This document shows, one piece after another, positions 32,655-46,194 of a stretch of 64,000 bases of DNA. Source of the stretch: Euglena gracilis. Its lineage: Eukaryota; Euglenida; Euglenophyceae; Euglenales. The position numbers and the translations under genes are program-made. Location of the stretch: NCBI GenBank assembly GCA_039621445.1, contig CP154954.1, positions 16,324,140 through 16,388,139 of the forward strand, in the 5' to 3' direction. The notes beneath the pieces were generated by a model. It was given only the letters and a program-made list of their open reading frames with translations, was not told where the DNA came from and did no database searches. Every line of letters starts with the position of its first letter. The first letter of the stretch is position 1.

Positions 32655-34072
32655 CCCAGCATCGCCCAGCATCGCCCAGCATCGCCCAGCATCGCTCAGC
32701 ATCGCCCAGCATCGCCTTTGGAGCCCTTGAAGGTGTACCTATAATGCCTGCTGCTTTTGCCGCTCTAGCCCACTTTTGGTTACTTTTCGCCGTCTTTGGT
32801 TGCTTTTTGACCACTTTGACCACTTTTTGACTGCTTTTTGCCCACATTGACCACTTTTGACTGCTTTTTGACCACTGTTGCCCACATCTGCTGCCTTTTG
32901 ACCAATTTTGACTGCTTCTTGACCACTTTTGCTGCTTTTTGCCCACCTTTGCCCATTTCCAACCACCTTTGCAGCTTTTTGATCACTTTTGCTGCTTTTT
33001 GACCACTTTTGGCCCCTTTTGCCTGCTTTTTGACCACTTTTGACAACTTTTGTTGCTTTTCGACCACTTTTGCCCACGTTTGCTACTTTTTGCCCACTTT
33101 TGGCCATTGTTGCTGCTTTTTGATCACTTCACTTTTTTGATGCCCACTTTTGCTGCTTTTTGACCACTTTTGCCCACTTTTGCCCACTTTTTTACCACTT
33201 TTGTTGCTTTCTGACCACTCTTACCCACTTTTGCCTGTTTTTTTGACCACTCTTTGACCACTTTTGCTGCTTTTTGCTGGAGGATGTGGTGCAGGCCTGT
33301 GAGATGGCAACATCGAGTGCAAGTTTCAAGCCTCTTGCCGGTCAGACAAACAAAGTCCAAATATCTGCGTCTTGTCCAGTATCTGCATCTTGTCCAGCAA
33401 CTGCATCTTGTCCAGCATCTGCTTCTTGTCCAGCAACTGCATCTTGTCCACCATCTGCATGTTGTCCAGTGTCTGAATCCAGTTCATCTTGTCCAGCATC
33501 GGCATCTTGTCCAGTATCTGCATCGTGTCCAGCATCTGCATCTTGTCCATTATCTGTCCAGTATTCATCTGTTGGCTCCTGACCAAGCCAAGATAACCAC
33601 AAAAGCCCAAAAATGACCACAAAAATCCTAAAATTGACCACAAAAAGCCCCAAAAAGCAACTAAAATAACCAAAAATTGCCCAAAAACACCAACAATGTC
33701 CACAAAAGATTGTGAGAAATGACCCAAAATCACCAAAAAGGCGCAAAATGGCCAAAAATGGTATAAAATCTGCTCAAAAAGGCCCCAATTAGCCCAATAT
33801 TTGCCAAATCAGTGATAAATAGCCCCCAAATTAGCAAAAATTGACCCGTTATGGCCAAAATGGGTGTAAAGCTGGAGCTTTGTGGGGAAATTATCCCAAA
33901 AATAGTTCAATTCTCCACAATATACAAAAAATGCCAGCATCGCCCAGCATCGCCCAGCATCGGAACCCCACCTCTGGTCTCCAAAAATCCAGCATCGCCC
34001 AGCATCGCCCAGCATCGCCCTGCATCGCCCAGCATCGCCCAGCATCATCAGAGGTGCTTGGTCCCGGCCGAA
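32655..34072. repeat. composite repeat (copy 2 of 11908-13358)
   Basis: Contains the CAGCATCGCC minisatellites (32655-32717, 33934-34048), the GACCACTTTT array (32770-33275) and the 18-bp minisatellite (33361-33571), in the same order. A GACC insertion at about 33244 distinguishes it. Confidence 0.85.
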
Positions 34073-34197
34073 GGCCAGGCCAGAATTATTTTAAAAGACT
34101 TCCCGCCGATGTTGTGCGGGTGTGTTGGTGGGAGGGTGGACCCCCTCCCCGACTGCCAGGGTGGGTGAGCAATTTTTTGTGGAACCGCCCTCCCTTC

Positions 34198-34219
34198 TGG
34201 GGGTTAGGGTTAGGGTTAG
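34198..34219 (+). repeat. short (TTAGGG)n tract (copy 2)
   Basis: Same as 13485-13505; the second tract is at 34725-34740. Confidence 0.8.
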
Positions 34220-34282
34220 TGTAGCCATCGTGGGGTGAACGTTAATACCCCCCCCGGAGGTGGTACTAAAATTCTCACCTGC

Positions 34283-34559
<277 letters not shown>

Positions 34560-35115
34560 GGCAGCAAGCCGCTACTTGGTCCGCGGGTCAAGTAGTAGCT
34601 CCATAGGGGGGGGGTTGCTCCTGCGGCCGCCGGTGCCCTCAGTTCGGCCCCGCGGGGCCGGAACAGCGCCGGATCCGGGCCAAAAACGGTCAGACCGCGG
34701 AGATTTCCCACTTAATTGAAGGAATAGGGTTAGGGTTAGGATCGGCCCACCGAAGATGGGCACCTTTCGGGGACCAAGTTCGGTTGGAAGTTGGGTCCCA
34801 GTTTGGGAAGATTTTGGAATCGCCCGTTTTCCACCAAAAGGCCCGAATTCGACCGAAATTCCCCCCGAATTTGTCCGCCGTGGTGGCACCACCAGTGGCA
34901 CCGCGGGCCGGTCAACCACTTTTCTTTTTTTTCCTTTTTAACTTGGCCTTGTTACAGTTGGCCTGCGGCCACAACTTGCAACCTTGGCCCCAAAATTTTA
35001 ATATTCTCGCCAATTTGTGCACAGTTTACCGAAATTCTTACGGCCATCCATTGTGGCCCCAGCAAGCGTTGCCACCCGGGGGGGGGGGGGGGGGGCGACG
35101 CTTTTGGTCGGAGGG

Positions 35116-37862
35116 TCAGGAAACTCGAGGACGGCCGCCCAAAAGACTGGAATGGTTACTTCAAAGACAGGAGAAGGGGCCATAGGGGGCGGATCATCAA
35201 ATAACGGGCAACGCCGGGGCAATGATCGAGGTGGACCATCTAGAGTTAGAGAGAAATGGGACCGCCTCTAGGGCAGGTGCGCCGATAAACACTGGGGGTG
35301 GGGGGCGGTGCACGATGAGCCTGTACGCGGGAATGAGAGCTGGGGAGAGACACAGGTATGGGCGAACAAAGAAGGAACAAAGGTGGGAGAGCGGGTGCGG
35401 GGGAGAGACTCTGGGGGAGATTTGAAAGTTCACGGGTGGTGACCAGGCGGAGCGTCAGAGATATACAGGGAGACGTTGAGCAAATACGAGCGAAGGAAAA
35501 GCTGTGACACTTATGCAATGGAACGACGAACTGCAGGTCAGAGGCGGAGTGAAGGCAGGTGTGCAGTCCGGACAGAGGCCCGGATGCATTAGAAGGATGG
35601 GGAGCGACAGTGAGGAGGACTAGAAGAGAGGAGGAGAACGTGAACGGTTCACGCGAGAGGGGAGCAGAGAAGGAGAACGGAGAGCGATTACAATCGTGGA
35701 AACGACAAGTACTGGGAGGGCGTCCAAACGATCAAAAGAGGGAGGGGAAGGTAGCAATCTAACGGGGGAGCCGGTTAAGACAAATGTGGGGTTAGTGCGA
35801 GAGGGTCTAAGAAGGGCGAAAGCTGCGAGGTGGCGGAGTGACCCTACGAGGTTGCGGCGGCGAAAAAGGCAAGAGGGACGCTCGCGGGGGGGAGGAGTCA
35901 AAGCACTAGTGGTCGGACAGGGGGTAAACTACGTGGGGGTGAAAGAACAAGTGAGGGTAAGCCGCCGCAAAGCAACATCCAATTCTGGAAATACTCCACA
36001 ATTGTAATCTATTTCAAAAAAGAAGGGTACTGAAAATAGCAAATACAGCCTGGCTCAAGCAATGAGTAAGAGGTTTTTTCTAAAAACGACGGTTTTGGTG
36101 GCAGGTGGTGGCCGATAAATGGGTGGTTTGGTTTAGAGGAGCAGGGTTCACTTGGTAGCGACCACGTCAGGCACCGGTGAAGGGAAAGCAAGGTGAGGGT
36201 GCAACGTAACTGTGCAAATCTACTCCTAGACCCGTGAAAACTGAGTTAAAAATTATCAAAAGAGTAAAACTTGAGGCATGCAACGTTATACAGCCACTGT
36301 AACATAAAAATAATAAGCCAATATGATTGTTTTGGCATGAAAAATACGTACAAATGGTTTGGAGAAAACATATGGAATAGATTGAGCAACAGAAAGTACA
36401 TACAGACAATACAAGGACCTGTCAAAACAAAGCAAATGAGGCAAAGGGAATGTGACTATGAAACCGCATGTAAGGACGCCGCCATAAAGTAGCCGGTTGT
36501 AACTATGGTGCAAACATGTCAGATCTTTACAATAATGCTAACTTAGAAGAATCAGCATTGTGCGAAGGAATTCAAGACGGGACCCACATAGTAACTAAAA
36601 TGAAGTTTCACCCTGCGCCCAACCAGTTAGACCATCGGAAGACGGGAAAAAGCGAACTCCGGTAATCAGCATTGCCGTATAACCCCACCCGCACATGAAT
36701 ACACTAGAGGATCGCGGAACAATGAGGGGGGCCCGAAAAATGTGAAGCTAAGGGGGGTATAGCGCGGGTGGTGGTTGGGAAAGTGCGGGGGTACCCAAAA
36801 GACAAGTCCTCAAAGGGAGAGACCAATTAGGCCGCGAATCGAAGCCCGCAAATTCAAAGCCGGGCCGAATCACGTAGTCGGAATAGAAGGGGAGTAATGG
36901 CAAGAAAGGGCCGGAGCTTAAAACTTTTGTAGGGAGAACTGAGGACATTTAGGCACTCCCCCAGAATCAAGCCTATGTCGGACCCAATTGGCAGTGGAGA
37001 GCTGAAGGCATAGAGGACACGAGCGAATGTGGGTTGCGGCGAAGAGCGGGAGGGTGGGCGAGGGTTAATTTGGGGGAAGATGATGCGTCCACGGACCGGA
37101 GCAGCGGGTAGTTAGTCGCGTGTGCGGGGACAAAATGCCGAGACGGGAGCGTGAATAAGTTGCATGGGAAATTGTTTAGAGCTCTTGGATGGGGGGGGAA
37201 AAAAAATAGGGAGTTGGAAGGCAGTAGAGGGGACGTGCAGGTATATAACACCCGGGATATCCCCCGGAGACACCGTGGTGCCCCAAAGAGGGTCTCTCGG
37301 GCTTGGGGATCTGTGGATCAAAGGAGGGAGCGGGGAAAGAGAATGGAAACAAGCAGGGGACTGCAACATGGGGGATGCGTAACAATGACACCGATGGAGA
37401 AGGAGACAAGAAGGAAGGTCGTGGATAACCATGGGGGGAAGGAGATATGAATTTGGCAAGGATATTGCACAGGCCTCGGTTGGAACAGCCCAGGCAACGA
37501 CAAGAGATACATGTATCTCATTCAGAAATTATGGCCAAGTTCGGAGAACCCCCACCCCCAGTCCAACGGGCAGCCTCGAAGATCTCGGAAAACTACAGAT
37601 GACATAACGCGATACAATAAACAGAGTTCAATCAATGAAAAACCAGAAAAGCATGCAGCAACCGAAAAAGGGGGGGGGGCTCACAAACGTCTTATCGAGA
37701 GTCAAAAATGGATCCTATATGGCCACGGTCGGAACAAAATCAACAGTGAGCATTCCGCCCCGGAAATCGAATGGGGACAAACAACATTTACGGCGCAAAA
37801 TCTGGTAACACACGGTAGGGAGGCTCGCGAACCCGGCGTAGTGTAGTCCTTGCCTTCACCCT
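35116..37862. other. purine-biased 2.75-kb segment, no genes
   Basis: Replaces about 25 bp of copy 1 (14401-14425). Hand counts of three 60-base lines give 58, 73 and 80 percent purine on the plus strand. It lacks the homopolymer runs, GGCC motifs and repeats that typify the rest of the window. No protein-like ORF, no repeat and no similarity to another part of the window was seen. It could be a genuine insertion, foreign sequence, or badly resolved long-read sequence. The minus-strand ORF at 37112-37459 is Ser/Pro/Leu-rich because of the skew and is not convincing. Confidence 0.7.
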
Positions 37863-38289
37863 TGCTTGTTGGCCGGTGCTGCTGGTTCCCTCTTCAAGAC
37901 GTTGACACAAAATTTGCCAAGATACTGCCGACATTTCTTTTCCCGAAAAACTCTCTGTTGACCATTGCAAAGCTGTACCCCAGTCCCTATGTCAACAGAA
38001 AGACAGCCTGAATGGTTCGTCCCCATATGCGCGTAACGATTCGTCCAACGATCCATAAACCTCGAATCAAATCAAAAAGACCTCAAACGGCCAAAAAAAA
38101 GTTCAGAAATGATCAAAAGCGGCCAAAGCAGCTAAAACAGTGTGGCCGAATGTGGCCAAAATGGCTGAAAACGTCAAACAATAGCAAAAAATGCCGACAT
38201 CGCTTTGCATTGCCCTGCATCCCAAAATCAAGAACCTCACCTTAGACTCCACAATTACTGCATCGCCCTGCACCATCCCAGCGCCCTGG

Positions 38290-38467
38290 ACTCGATTGAA
38301 CGTTAGGCCAGGGTACCAACCATGCGTAAAATAAGCCAAAACGCCCGAAAATTGGGCGCAAAGTTGCAAATTAAAGCTGAAGTTTAGGGAGGTCAAGTTT
38401 GCATGTAAGGAGGAGGGGGGGGGCCAAGCGCCCGGGGGGGGGCAAGCGCCTGGGGGGGGGTACCAAC
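38290..38467 (+). repeat. dispersed repeat family R (copy 2 of 14845-15027)
   Basis: Same landmarks; the G runs have different lengths. Confidence 0.75.
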
Positions 38468-39641
38468 CCCCAAGGATTTCCAGCCAAGCCATGCAAGGAA
38501 CCTGTGGATCGAGTCTGGGCCCGCAGACGCGAGAGCCAAAGCTATTACACACGCAACGCAGAGGACAAGCGACACGCGACTATGGAGCTTGGAATCGTTA
38601 TAGCTTCCAAGGAGCTCTAAAAACAAGAGCGCAAAGAATTGGGGCTGTTGATTCATCAGATGGGAACGCCACCAGAATGGTCCCGGGGCTTGGCCCACGC
38701 CTGCAGGACACAGGCCGCAAATGTGTCACCGTGGGGGAAGGGCAGGGTAAAAAATGAGCGGGGACAGGGGGGGTAGGACCCCCTGGAGGGCGTGTGGGTC
38801 GGACCCCCCCTCCCCCTGTGCAAAAAATCTTTACAGCTCTTTGCACCGGAAAAAAAATGGGCCTTGAAAAGGCCAAAAAAAAAACACATTTTTGAAAAAT
38901 TGGTCAAAACATACGGCGAAAATTTCATTTTCCCGGCGAGAAGCGCTGGAAAATTGTTCTTGGTTCCTGGGGAGGGATTTTAGCATGAGCCACTTGTGCA
39001 GGATCACTGGAGATTTTGGACAAAATAATACTTCTTGCCTGTCCCACTAGTTCCTGTAGGACGTCCCACTACTTATACCCCCACTTACTGTGATTCACAC
39101 ATCCCCACACAGTGATTCTGAAAATGCACCCGAAATTTCTGGGTTTATCCCAACCCCCCAACCCACACAGTCCCCCCACTAAGGCCAGTGGGGGTGCCAA
39201 TTTTTCCAGTATATGACATTTGTGGTCCAAGATTGGGGGTGTTTGTTGGGAAACAGTTTTGTTGGGCAAACGGTGCCACTATCGGTCATCTGGCCTCCCC
39301 CTGGGGGGTGTAGAGCCCAAAAAACCGATCAGTTAATCTGTAATCACCCCTGGTGGCGGGGGCTAGTGGGGAAAACAGTGAGGAATGGTATGGCTTTGTT
39401 GGCATCAAGGTTGACATCAGGATCAAGCAGTTTCAGTGACATGGTTTTTAAACCATCCACGACTTCTTCTTCGCAGCCACCGTGAAAGCCCTGAGACCTG
39501 CAAGGAAAATTGAGCCTGGGGATGGCGTTGCTTGCAGGCTGTTGTCCTTTTGAAACCACCGTTGGATTGCTTCGGCACTGGATTTCTGCTAGTTGAGACA
39601 CCCACCCAATATCTTTGAAGAAAATGTGCCGAATGCACAGT

Positions 39642-39818
39642 ACCCCCCCCCCCCGGGCGTTTGGCCACACTCCTCCTTACATGCAAACTTCGCCCCTGTA
39701 GAGATGGCCTTTGGACTTTTGCACATGGCCGCCAAAATTCTTCAGATGCAAACTTAGCCCCCTTAAGGTTGGCCCCCTGGCCTTACCTTCATGGCCTGGG
39801 CCAAGCACCCGGGCGGGG
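39642..39818 (-). repeat. dispersed repeat family R, inverted (copy 2 of 16205-16378)
   Basis: Same landmarks as the first copy; the C run is one or two bases longer. Confidence 0.65.
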
Positions 39819-39930
39819 GACAGCAAGAAGCAAAATTTGGCTAGACTGACCGATGGTCCTGTCAGCCATTTCATGCAAAGTTTGCGTTAATGTGGTCTCG
39901 ATGCTGCCAAAGCCGCAAAACCATCAAGTG

Positions 39931-40291
39931 TGTACGCGCGCGCGCGCGCGTGTGTGTGTGTCATGAATTTCACCGTTTTTGAATTTTTGATAAACAGGAA
40001 CCTTTGCAGTCTTGAAGTCGTTCAAACATTGAACTTGTGTTCGGCTCCTGTGGATCTGGAAAAAAAACAGCCTTTTTGCAAGTCGCTGTAAAAATATGTG
40101 TGGTGTCGTTGCCAGGGAAACGGTGCCCCAGATCAGCCAGAGGGCAGCTGGCGGCAAACGTGTATACCAAACAGGCGAGGGCAAGGCTCCCTGTTCAACC
40201 GGTGCGACATGCGCAATGTGAAAAGGCCTTTCGCTGGTGCAACCAGGGGCTCAGTTGAGGCTGAGTTGGTACAAATGATCGCACACGCGCG

Positions 40292-40327
<36 letters not shown>

Positions 40328-40350
40328 CACACGCACACACACACACACAT
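39931..40350. repeat. (GC)n(GT)n and (CA)n microsatellites (copy 2)
   Basis: (GC)n(GT)n at 39934-39961 and (CA)n at 40283-40350, flanking the same unique sequence as 16490-16907. Confidence 0.9.
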
Positions 40351-41678
40351 ACATATCAGCCATAAATCACCCTGGTAGTTACCTTCAAGGTAAGTGAATG
40401 GTGGCGGGGAGGGGGCAAAATCTACAACAAGGACTTCACGGTTTCTAACATTTTTGGAACTTTGGAACTTGTATTTTTTCAAAAAAATGCCAAAATAAGG
40501 GGAAATGCAAGCTTTGGGGGTGAAGAGAAAATGCAAACTGCATCATTTATATCATTGACAGAATCCAGGTAGTGGCAAATAGGCATCTTTTCAGAAAGCT
40601 TCACCCCGGAGTGCTTTCCCATTAGCATTACCCAAATACTCGCACGGGGGGCACGGGGGGTCGAAAATGAACCCCCCTTGCCTGACCATTCACAAGGGAG
40701 CATTGACTGTAATGGCAATTTTCTCAAACCAAACCAAACCTTTCTTTCCCAAACCAAAGCCCCCCAGGGGGGTTTCCTGTCATGGCACGCCATAGCCCAA
40801 CGCACCCCCCTCCCCAAGGGTTGTTAAAGAAAACCTAATGGACCAAAAAAAAAAGACGACAAAGGCCAAAAATAGCCAAAAATGTACAAAACGGCCAAAA
40901 GTGGCGAAAATGGCTTAAAATATCGAACGTTGACAGAAGAAAAATTCCGCTCATCGCCCTGCCGCCTGCAACAGAACCCAAGCTTTGGCCCAAGCTTGGG
41001 AGATGCTGCATCATCAAACGTGCTTGGTCAGGAGGGATTCGTATCCAGAGGGGAGATACTGTGCCAAAGATCCAGCTGAACAATCATCTCTGAGGTTATG
41101 ACAGTCCCCTTTCTGTCAAAAAAATTTCAAGTCTGGACGATTGATGGGTGGGTATCCAACTTTCCATCACTCTTAAGCTTTTCAGAAAGCCAGAAGATAT
41201 GCCACCACAGAGTGTGGGCCGAGAGGTGCCTTGTGCTGGTTATTCCGGTGCGGTGGAACAGCTACACAAAGCCACCTGGCATCCAGAACACACACGCACG
41301 CACGCACACACGCATGCGCGCGCACACACTCGCACTAGAACGCGCACTGACGAGCTGCAGAGGTGTCCGCTGCCCCAATCCTGCGCATTATCCATCATTT
41401 CTCAAATTATGGGCTATTTATACACGGATTTGCTTATTTGAAATTTACTGGTATTTTTTATTCAGCTTGAGTTCTCTGATGTGAAAAAAAGAGCAGATAC
41501 GGAAGCATAAACACCTGAATGGCCAAGCCTTCACTTAAGGGCCCCCCAGAGGGTGTGTCGAACTGAATTGACACTAGCTGGAAAACCTCGCTGGAAACAA
41601 AAATACTTCAGAGTCGCAGCTGGCTGCAAAAAAAATTGTTCCCGGTGGTCGCAATAAAAAAAAAACAATGACTACAAC

Positions 41679-41755
41679 AGCAGCAGCAGCAGCAGCAGCA
41701 GCAAAAACTTGTTGTTGTTGTTGTTGTCATTATCATTATCATTATCATTATCATT

Positions 41756-41789
<34 letters not shown>

Positions 41790-41810
41790 ATGCTGTTGTT
41801 GTTGTTGTTC

Positions 41811-41852
<42 letters not shown>

Positions 41853-41999
41853 CATTACTATTATCATCATCATCATCATCGTTGTCGTTGTCGTTGTTGT
41901 TGTTGTTGTTGTTGTTGTGTTGTTGTTGTTGTTGTTGTTGTTGTTGTCGTTGTCGTTGTTGTTGTTGTCGTCGTCGTCGTCGTTGTTGTTGTTGTTGTT

Positions 42000-42037
<38 letters not shown>

Positions 42038-42040
42038 GGT
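41679..42040. repeat. compound trinucleotide tract (copy 2)
   Basis: CAG, GTT, TCATTA, TCA, GTT, then mixed GTC/GTT. Block lengths differ from 18232-18608, and there are frame-breaking TGTGTTG and TTTTG irregularities. Confidence 0.97.
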
Positions 42041-43129
42041 GCAAAAAATGTATGGTGTTACATAATGAATCATGTTATGTGTACAATTTATGCCAGAATA
42101 TTACAAGTTGTGCAACCTCTGTTTGTAATAAAGCTGGTTTGAAAACGTGCCTAAAAATGCGGGACTGCAAATTCTTTTAGAACCTTGGGGGGTCAGCACT
42201 TGGGGTGGGCCACAATTGCCGGGGGGGGAAAAACGCAACATGGACCCTCAAAAACGCGATGCAAACAAATGAAAAATAAACGTAAAAAAAATGCAAAAAA
42301 AACGGTAATTGCATGTAAAATCCTTTGCAGAGCTGCGGAGCCACGGAGCTCCCCCCGAAATGCAATTTCAGCCTGAGGGGCTTAAATTTCAGCTCCATCA
42401 GGGCAGATTTTTCATTTCGCATAAAGATATGCAATTTGTTGGCAAAAATTGCAAAATTGGGGACATTGGGGGCAAAATGAGGAATTTTTCATTCTCCAAA
42501 AAATTCCAGCAAAATCGAAAAATCGCTGCAAAAAAAGCAAAAAAAAAAAAAACAAATTTTACCAAAAACAAAAAAAAACACAAAATAAAAATGAAAAAAA
42601 AACGCGTTCCCCCCCCTGCACATTTGAAAACGAGGATTGGGTGGCCAACGTTGGGGTGCCTAACTTATATTCACTATTCTCGGCGGGTCATATCCAAAAA
42701 TAGGGTCAAATTCAAATGGCCCTGGGCAAGGTTGCACTTTGAGGTGAGAGACGTATGGGGACGTCAAGTTTGCAAATGCAAATAACCACTTGACAATTCT
42801 CCGGACAACCCTGTTTTTTTTTTGCGACAACCTTAGATGCAGAAAATGAAGACCTTTTCTGTATTTAAATCCCGGCCCCAAATGCTTTCAACCGAATTCT
42901 TATTCACGATTAACACGTGAACGTCTCATAACTGGTTGTACATGCCAAAATTTGGCAAACTCGACAGAAAAACTTCTGGGAAATTGTGAGATACACCAAA
43001 ATATTTGGAACGTGAGTACGGGTGAGGAAGTCATGTCGCGCGTTCTTTAAAAGCTGGAGAGGGGAGTCCCCTGAAGCATCCACTCCAGGGTTTCCCTCCC
43101 ATTCGTGGTGGGGACCGCCATTTCTGATT

Positions 43130-43184
43130 TGTGATTATTCGTGATTATTCGTGATTATTCGTGATTATTCGTGATTATTCGTGG
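43130..43184 (+). repeat. (GATTATTCGT)n minisatellite (copy 2)
   Basis: Equivalent to 19688-19749; its partner cluster is at 44563-44656. Confidence 0.95.
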
Positions 43185-43841
43185 TTCCAAAAATCCGCCC
43201 GGTTTTCAGCTAAATGATGGACTGCTGGGATGCCAGCAGGAAGCAGGGCGGTCCTTAAGCAAAAAAAAAAAATCCCGTCCCGACAAATCCAATGAAAAAT
43301 CCATAGGGAAAAATGACCAAAAAATTGGCGATATTTTGGCAAAAAAAAAAAACGGGTCGACTGGGAAAAAAAGTGATTTCTGACACCCTTGAATTGTCGT
43401 CCATCCACCCAAAATGTCAAAAAGTGTGTGTTTCGACTTTTGAATTTTGGACTCCGTTCAAATCCTGGTCGCTCTTCGCCGGCCTTGGTCGGCCCTTAGG
43501 CCGGGGGGGGGGGGGGGGCCTTAACGAAAAAAAAACTTCCCGTCCCTTATGGACCGCCCTAGCAGCAGGGCGTTGCTTAAGGACCCCCCCCGGGGGGGTC
43601 CAGCTCAGAGGCTGGAAGATTTGGGCTGGCTGGAAAAAGGGCCGGGGTCAAATTTTCTTAAGCAACACCCTGCCTGGCAGGAAGAACAATGCTTTTGGAT
43701 TGGAAATGCCTCCCCCACTGGGGGGCGGTCGCTAAAATGGCCAATGTATGTCTCCGACCAGGGGGGGAGGGTGGTCGTTGGACAAGGGGGGGGGGTGGAC
43801 CCCAAGTCGGAGGAAAAGTGACCGAAGATGGGGGGGGGGTA

Positions 43842-44207
43842 TATGGCCATTTTGGACTGTTTTTGGCCATTCTTGCCATTTCTTGATATTATGGTTGGCA
43901 CTTTTGGCCATTTTTGGGCATTTTTGGGTATGTTTAGGCATTTTTGGGTATTTTTAGGCATTTTAACCACGTTTCGCCTTGATTGGTCGCTTTTGGCCAC
44001 CTTTGGCAGCTGTTGGCCACACTATGGCCCCCCTTTGGCCCATTTTTGGCCTCTTTGGGCAATTTTTGGTGACTTTTGGCCATTTTTGCCCTTTTTTGCC
44101 AATTTTTCTTGGCTTTTGGCCATTTTGGGCCACCTTTGGCCATTTTTAGGCTATTTTGGTCATTTTTGACTGTTTTTGGCCAACTTTTAGCAATTTTGGC
44201 CGAACCA
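43842..44207 (+). repeat. GGCCATTTTT degenerate array (copy 2)
   Basis: Same as 20399-20775. Confidence 0.88.
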
Positions 44208-44336
44208 ACATCGTATGTATACAAAAAGATCACCTCTGACTGGGGGAGAGGGTGGCCGTCAGACAAGCCCCGTCGTTGGACAAGGGGGGGGTACACATAA
44301 TTAACAACATTGTACCTCTGCATCATCATTGTGTGA

Positions 44337-44479
44337 GCGTTCCATTGTCCAAACAAACCCCCTTTTTGGCTGGAAACATGATCCATCACAAAAGCAGAAA
44401 GCAAAGTTGCTCGCGGCCAGTGTTGTTGCGCGACAGTGAAGCGGTCCCCAACCTCATCGTCAGAATCCGAAGATGACAT
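44337..44479 (-). CDS. possible first exon MSSSDSDDE (copy 2)
   Basis: Identical to the candidate at 20905-21047, with the same continuation into repeat. Identity only reflects the duplication and is not independent evidence of coding. Confidence 0.25.
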
Positions 44480-45724
44480 TTTCTAAAGAACAAATAAAAC
44501 ACAGTTCCGAATGCTGAATGGCTACATTTGTAAAGAAAAATAATTCCCAGGAAAAAAATCTCATTCGTGATTATTCGTGATATTCATGATTATTCGTGAT
44601 TTTCGAAAAATCCGAAATTCGTGGTGATTCGTGATTATTCGTGATTATTCGTGCCACGAATCAGAGGGAATCCCTGATCCACTCTCCCCCCTGGGGTTCA
44701 ACATTCGAAAAATACCTGGATTCCACCCAAATAAAATCAAGGGTGGACATTGGGGGGGGACAACCCAAACCCGAACCAACACCCAAACATTAATACCTAT
44801 CTCCAACAACAAACCATCATAAGCAATAATGTGAAAATTGTGAATGTTTCAATCAGTTTTTTTTTTGGAGGCAATCCGCCTGGAGCTGTAGCTGGTCTTA
44901 CCACATTCCGCACAAAGGGCCACTCAGTAAGCCTGCCTCACCACACTATCTGCCCAACGTCGAAGACGCCTGGCCAATGCCGTGCTGTCTTCATCGGTCA
45001 AACAGGAAGGCAGCACCTTGCAGGCCACAGGCAGCTGTAGCGGACACCAGGAAGGGGGTGGGAGAGGTTTGGTTTTGCCGCCGAGGGGAAGGCAATGTGG
45101 GGCCAGCCATGCCAACAAACCGGCGTCCCAGTCGCCCAGGCCAGGTGACTGGCATGGATTAGCCACCTACCCCTTGGGAGGATGGGGTTTGGACTGACCC
45201 CCTGTAAAATTTCTGGACCAATCTCTTCGGGCACCTTGTCAGTATCCAAAAAACATTCATGGACCTATTCATGAATGCGCTTTGGAAAAAGCAATTTGGT
45301 GTCAAATGGCTTCAATTCAGAGGACAACAAAAAATTCTAGCATTTCGGGTTATTGTTGTCCATCAGACTTTTTGGAGGAAACATTTTGTCAAAAAAAAAA
45401 CTAAAAAATTGCTGTGAAAAGCCAATAGGGAGAATCTGTCCAGTTTGGTGGGATCTCTGGGTATCCTGTGGGGTTTGATGCAGGTGATGGTGTCTGAGAA
45501 AGAATCCTGTTTGGGTCACTGGAACCCCCCCCCAAGACTGAGGTGCACTCAGGGTCAATACAGTCGGGCCGGAAAGAGATTTCAGAATTCATTTGGGGGG
45601 GGGGGGCGTCGATGTCCCCAAGGAGTTGCAGAGGTCCCCAGAAACAACCTCACGTTGATTTTTCCACGGACACTATCTGCATCTGCCTGGTGGCATGGAC
45701 GACCGACCTACCTCCCCCCCCCCT

Positions 45725-45885
45725 TGTCGTTGACATGCCAATGTTCCAGGAGAGTGCCGTTTACACGGGGGAGGGGGTGTCAACGACACGCCATGTCAAT
45801 GTCACTGTGATTCAATAGGTAGTGTTCCAGAAAAGTGTCGTTGACACGGGGTGTGTGTCAACGACACGCCGTGTAAACGACAAGT
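45725..45885. repeat. nested TGTCGTTGACA palindromes (copy 2)
   Basis: Core hairpin arms 45835-45847 and 45855-45867. Confidence 0.88.
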
Positions 45886-46194
45886 GGGGGGAGGTACCTT
45901 CTCCTTTCCTCCAAAAAACTGACCTGCTGATTTTGCACAATTCTGATGAGAGGCTTTTGATACCCCCCCCCGTCAACTTTGCGACGAACACAAACCCAAG
46001 GTATCGCAAGGCCCTACTACTACCGATACTAAATGCCTGACCTTGCCTGCGGTGGCCTGACTACCGTGTCGACACAGTGGTGCCCTGATTTACATTGGTG
46101 TGAAATAACAAGTGTGGCCCACACTGTCCATCGGATGGGGAGGGGCAAGTAATCGCAGAAGGGAACCAACGTTTCTGCCTAGAATCCTCGGAAA

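Noticed and set aside
37112-37459. 115-codon minus-strand ORF in the purine-rich segment
   Set aside because: Ser/Pro/Leu-rich because of pyrimidine skew on that strand, with competing ORFs in other frames.
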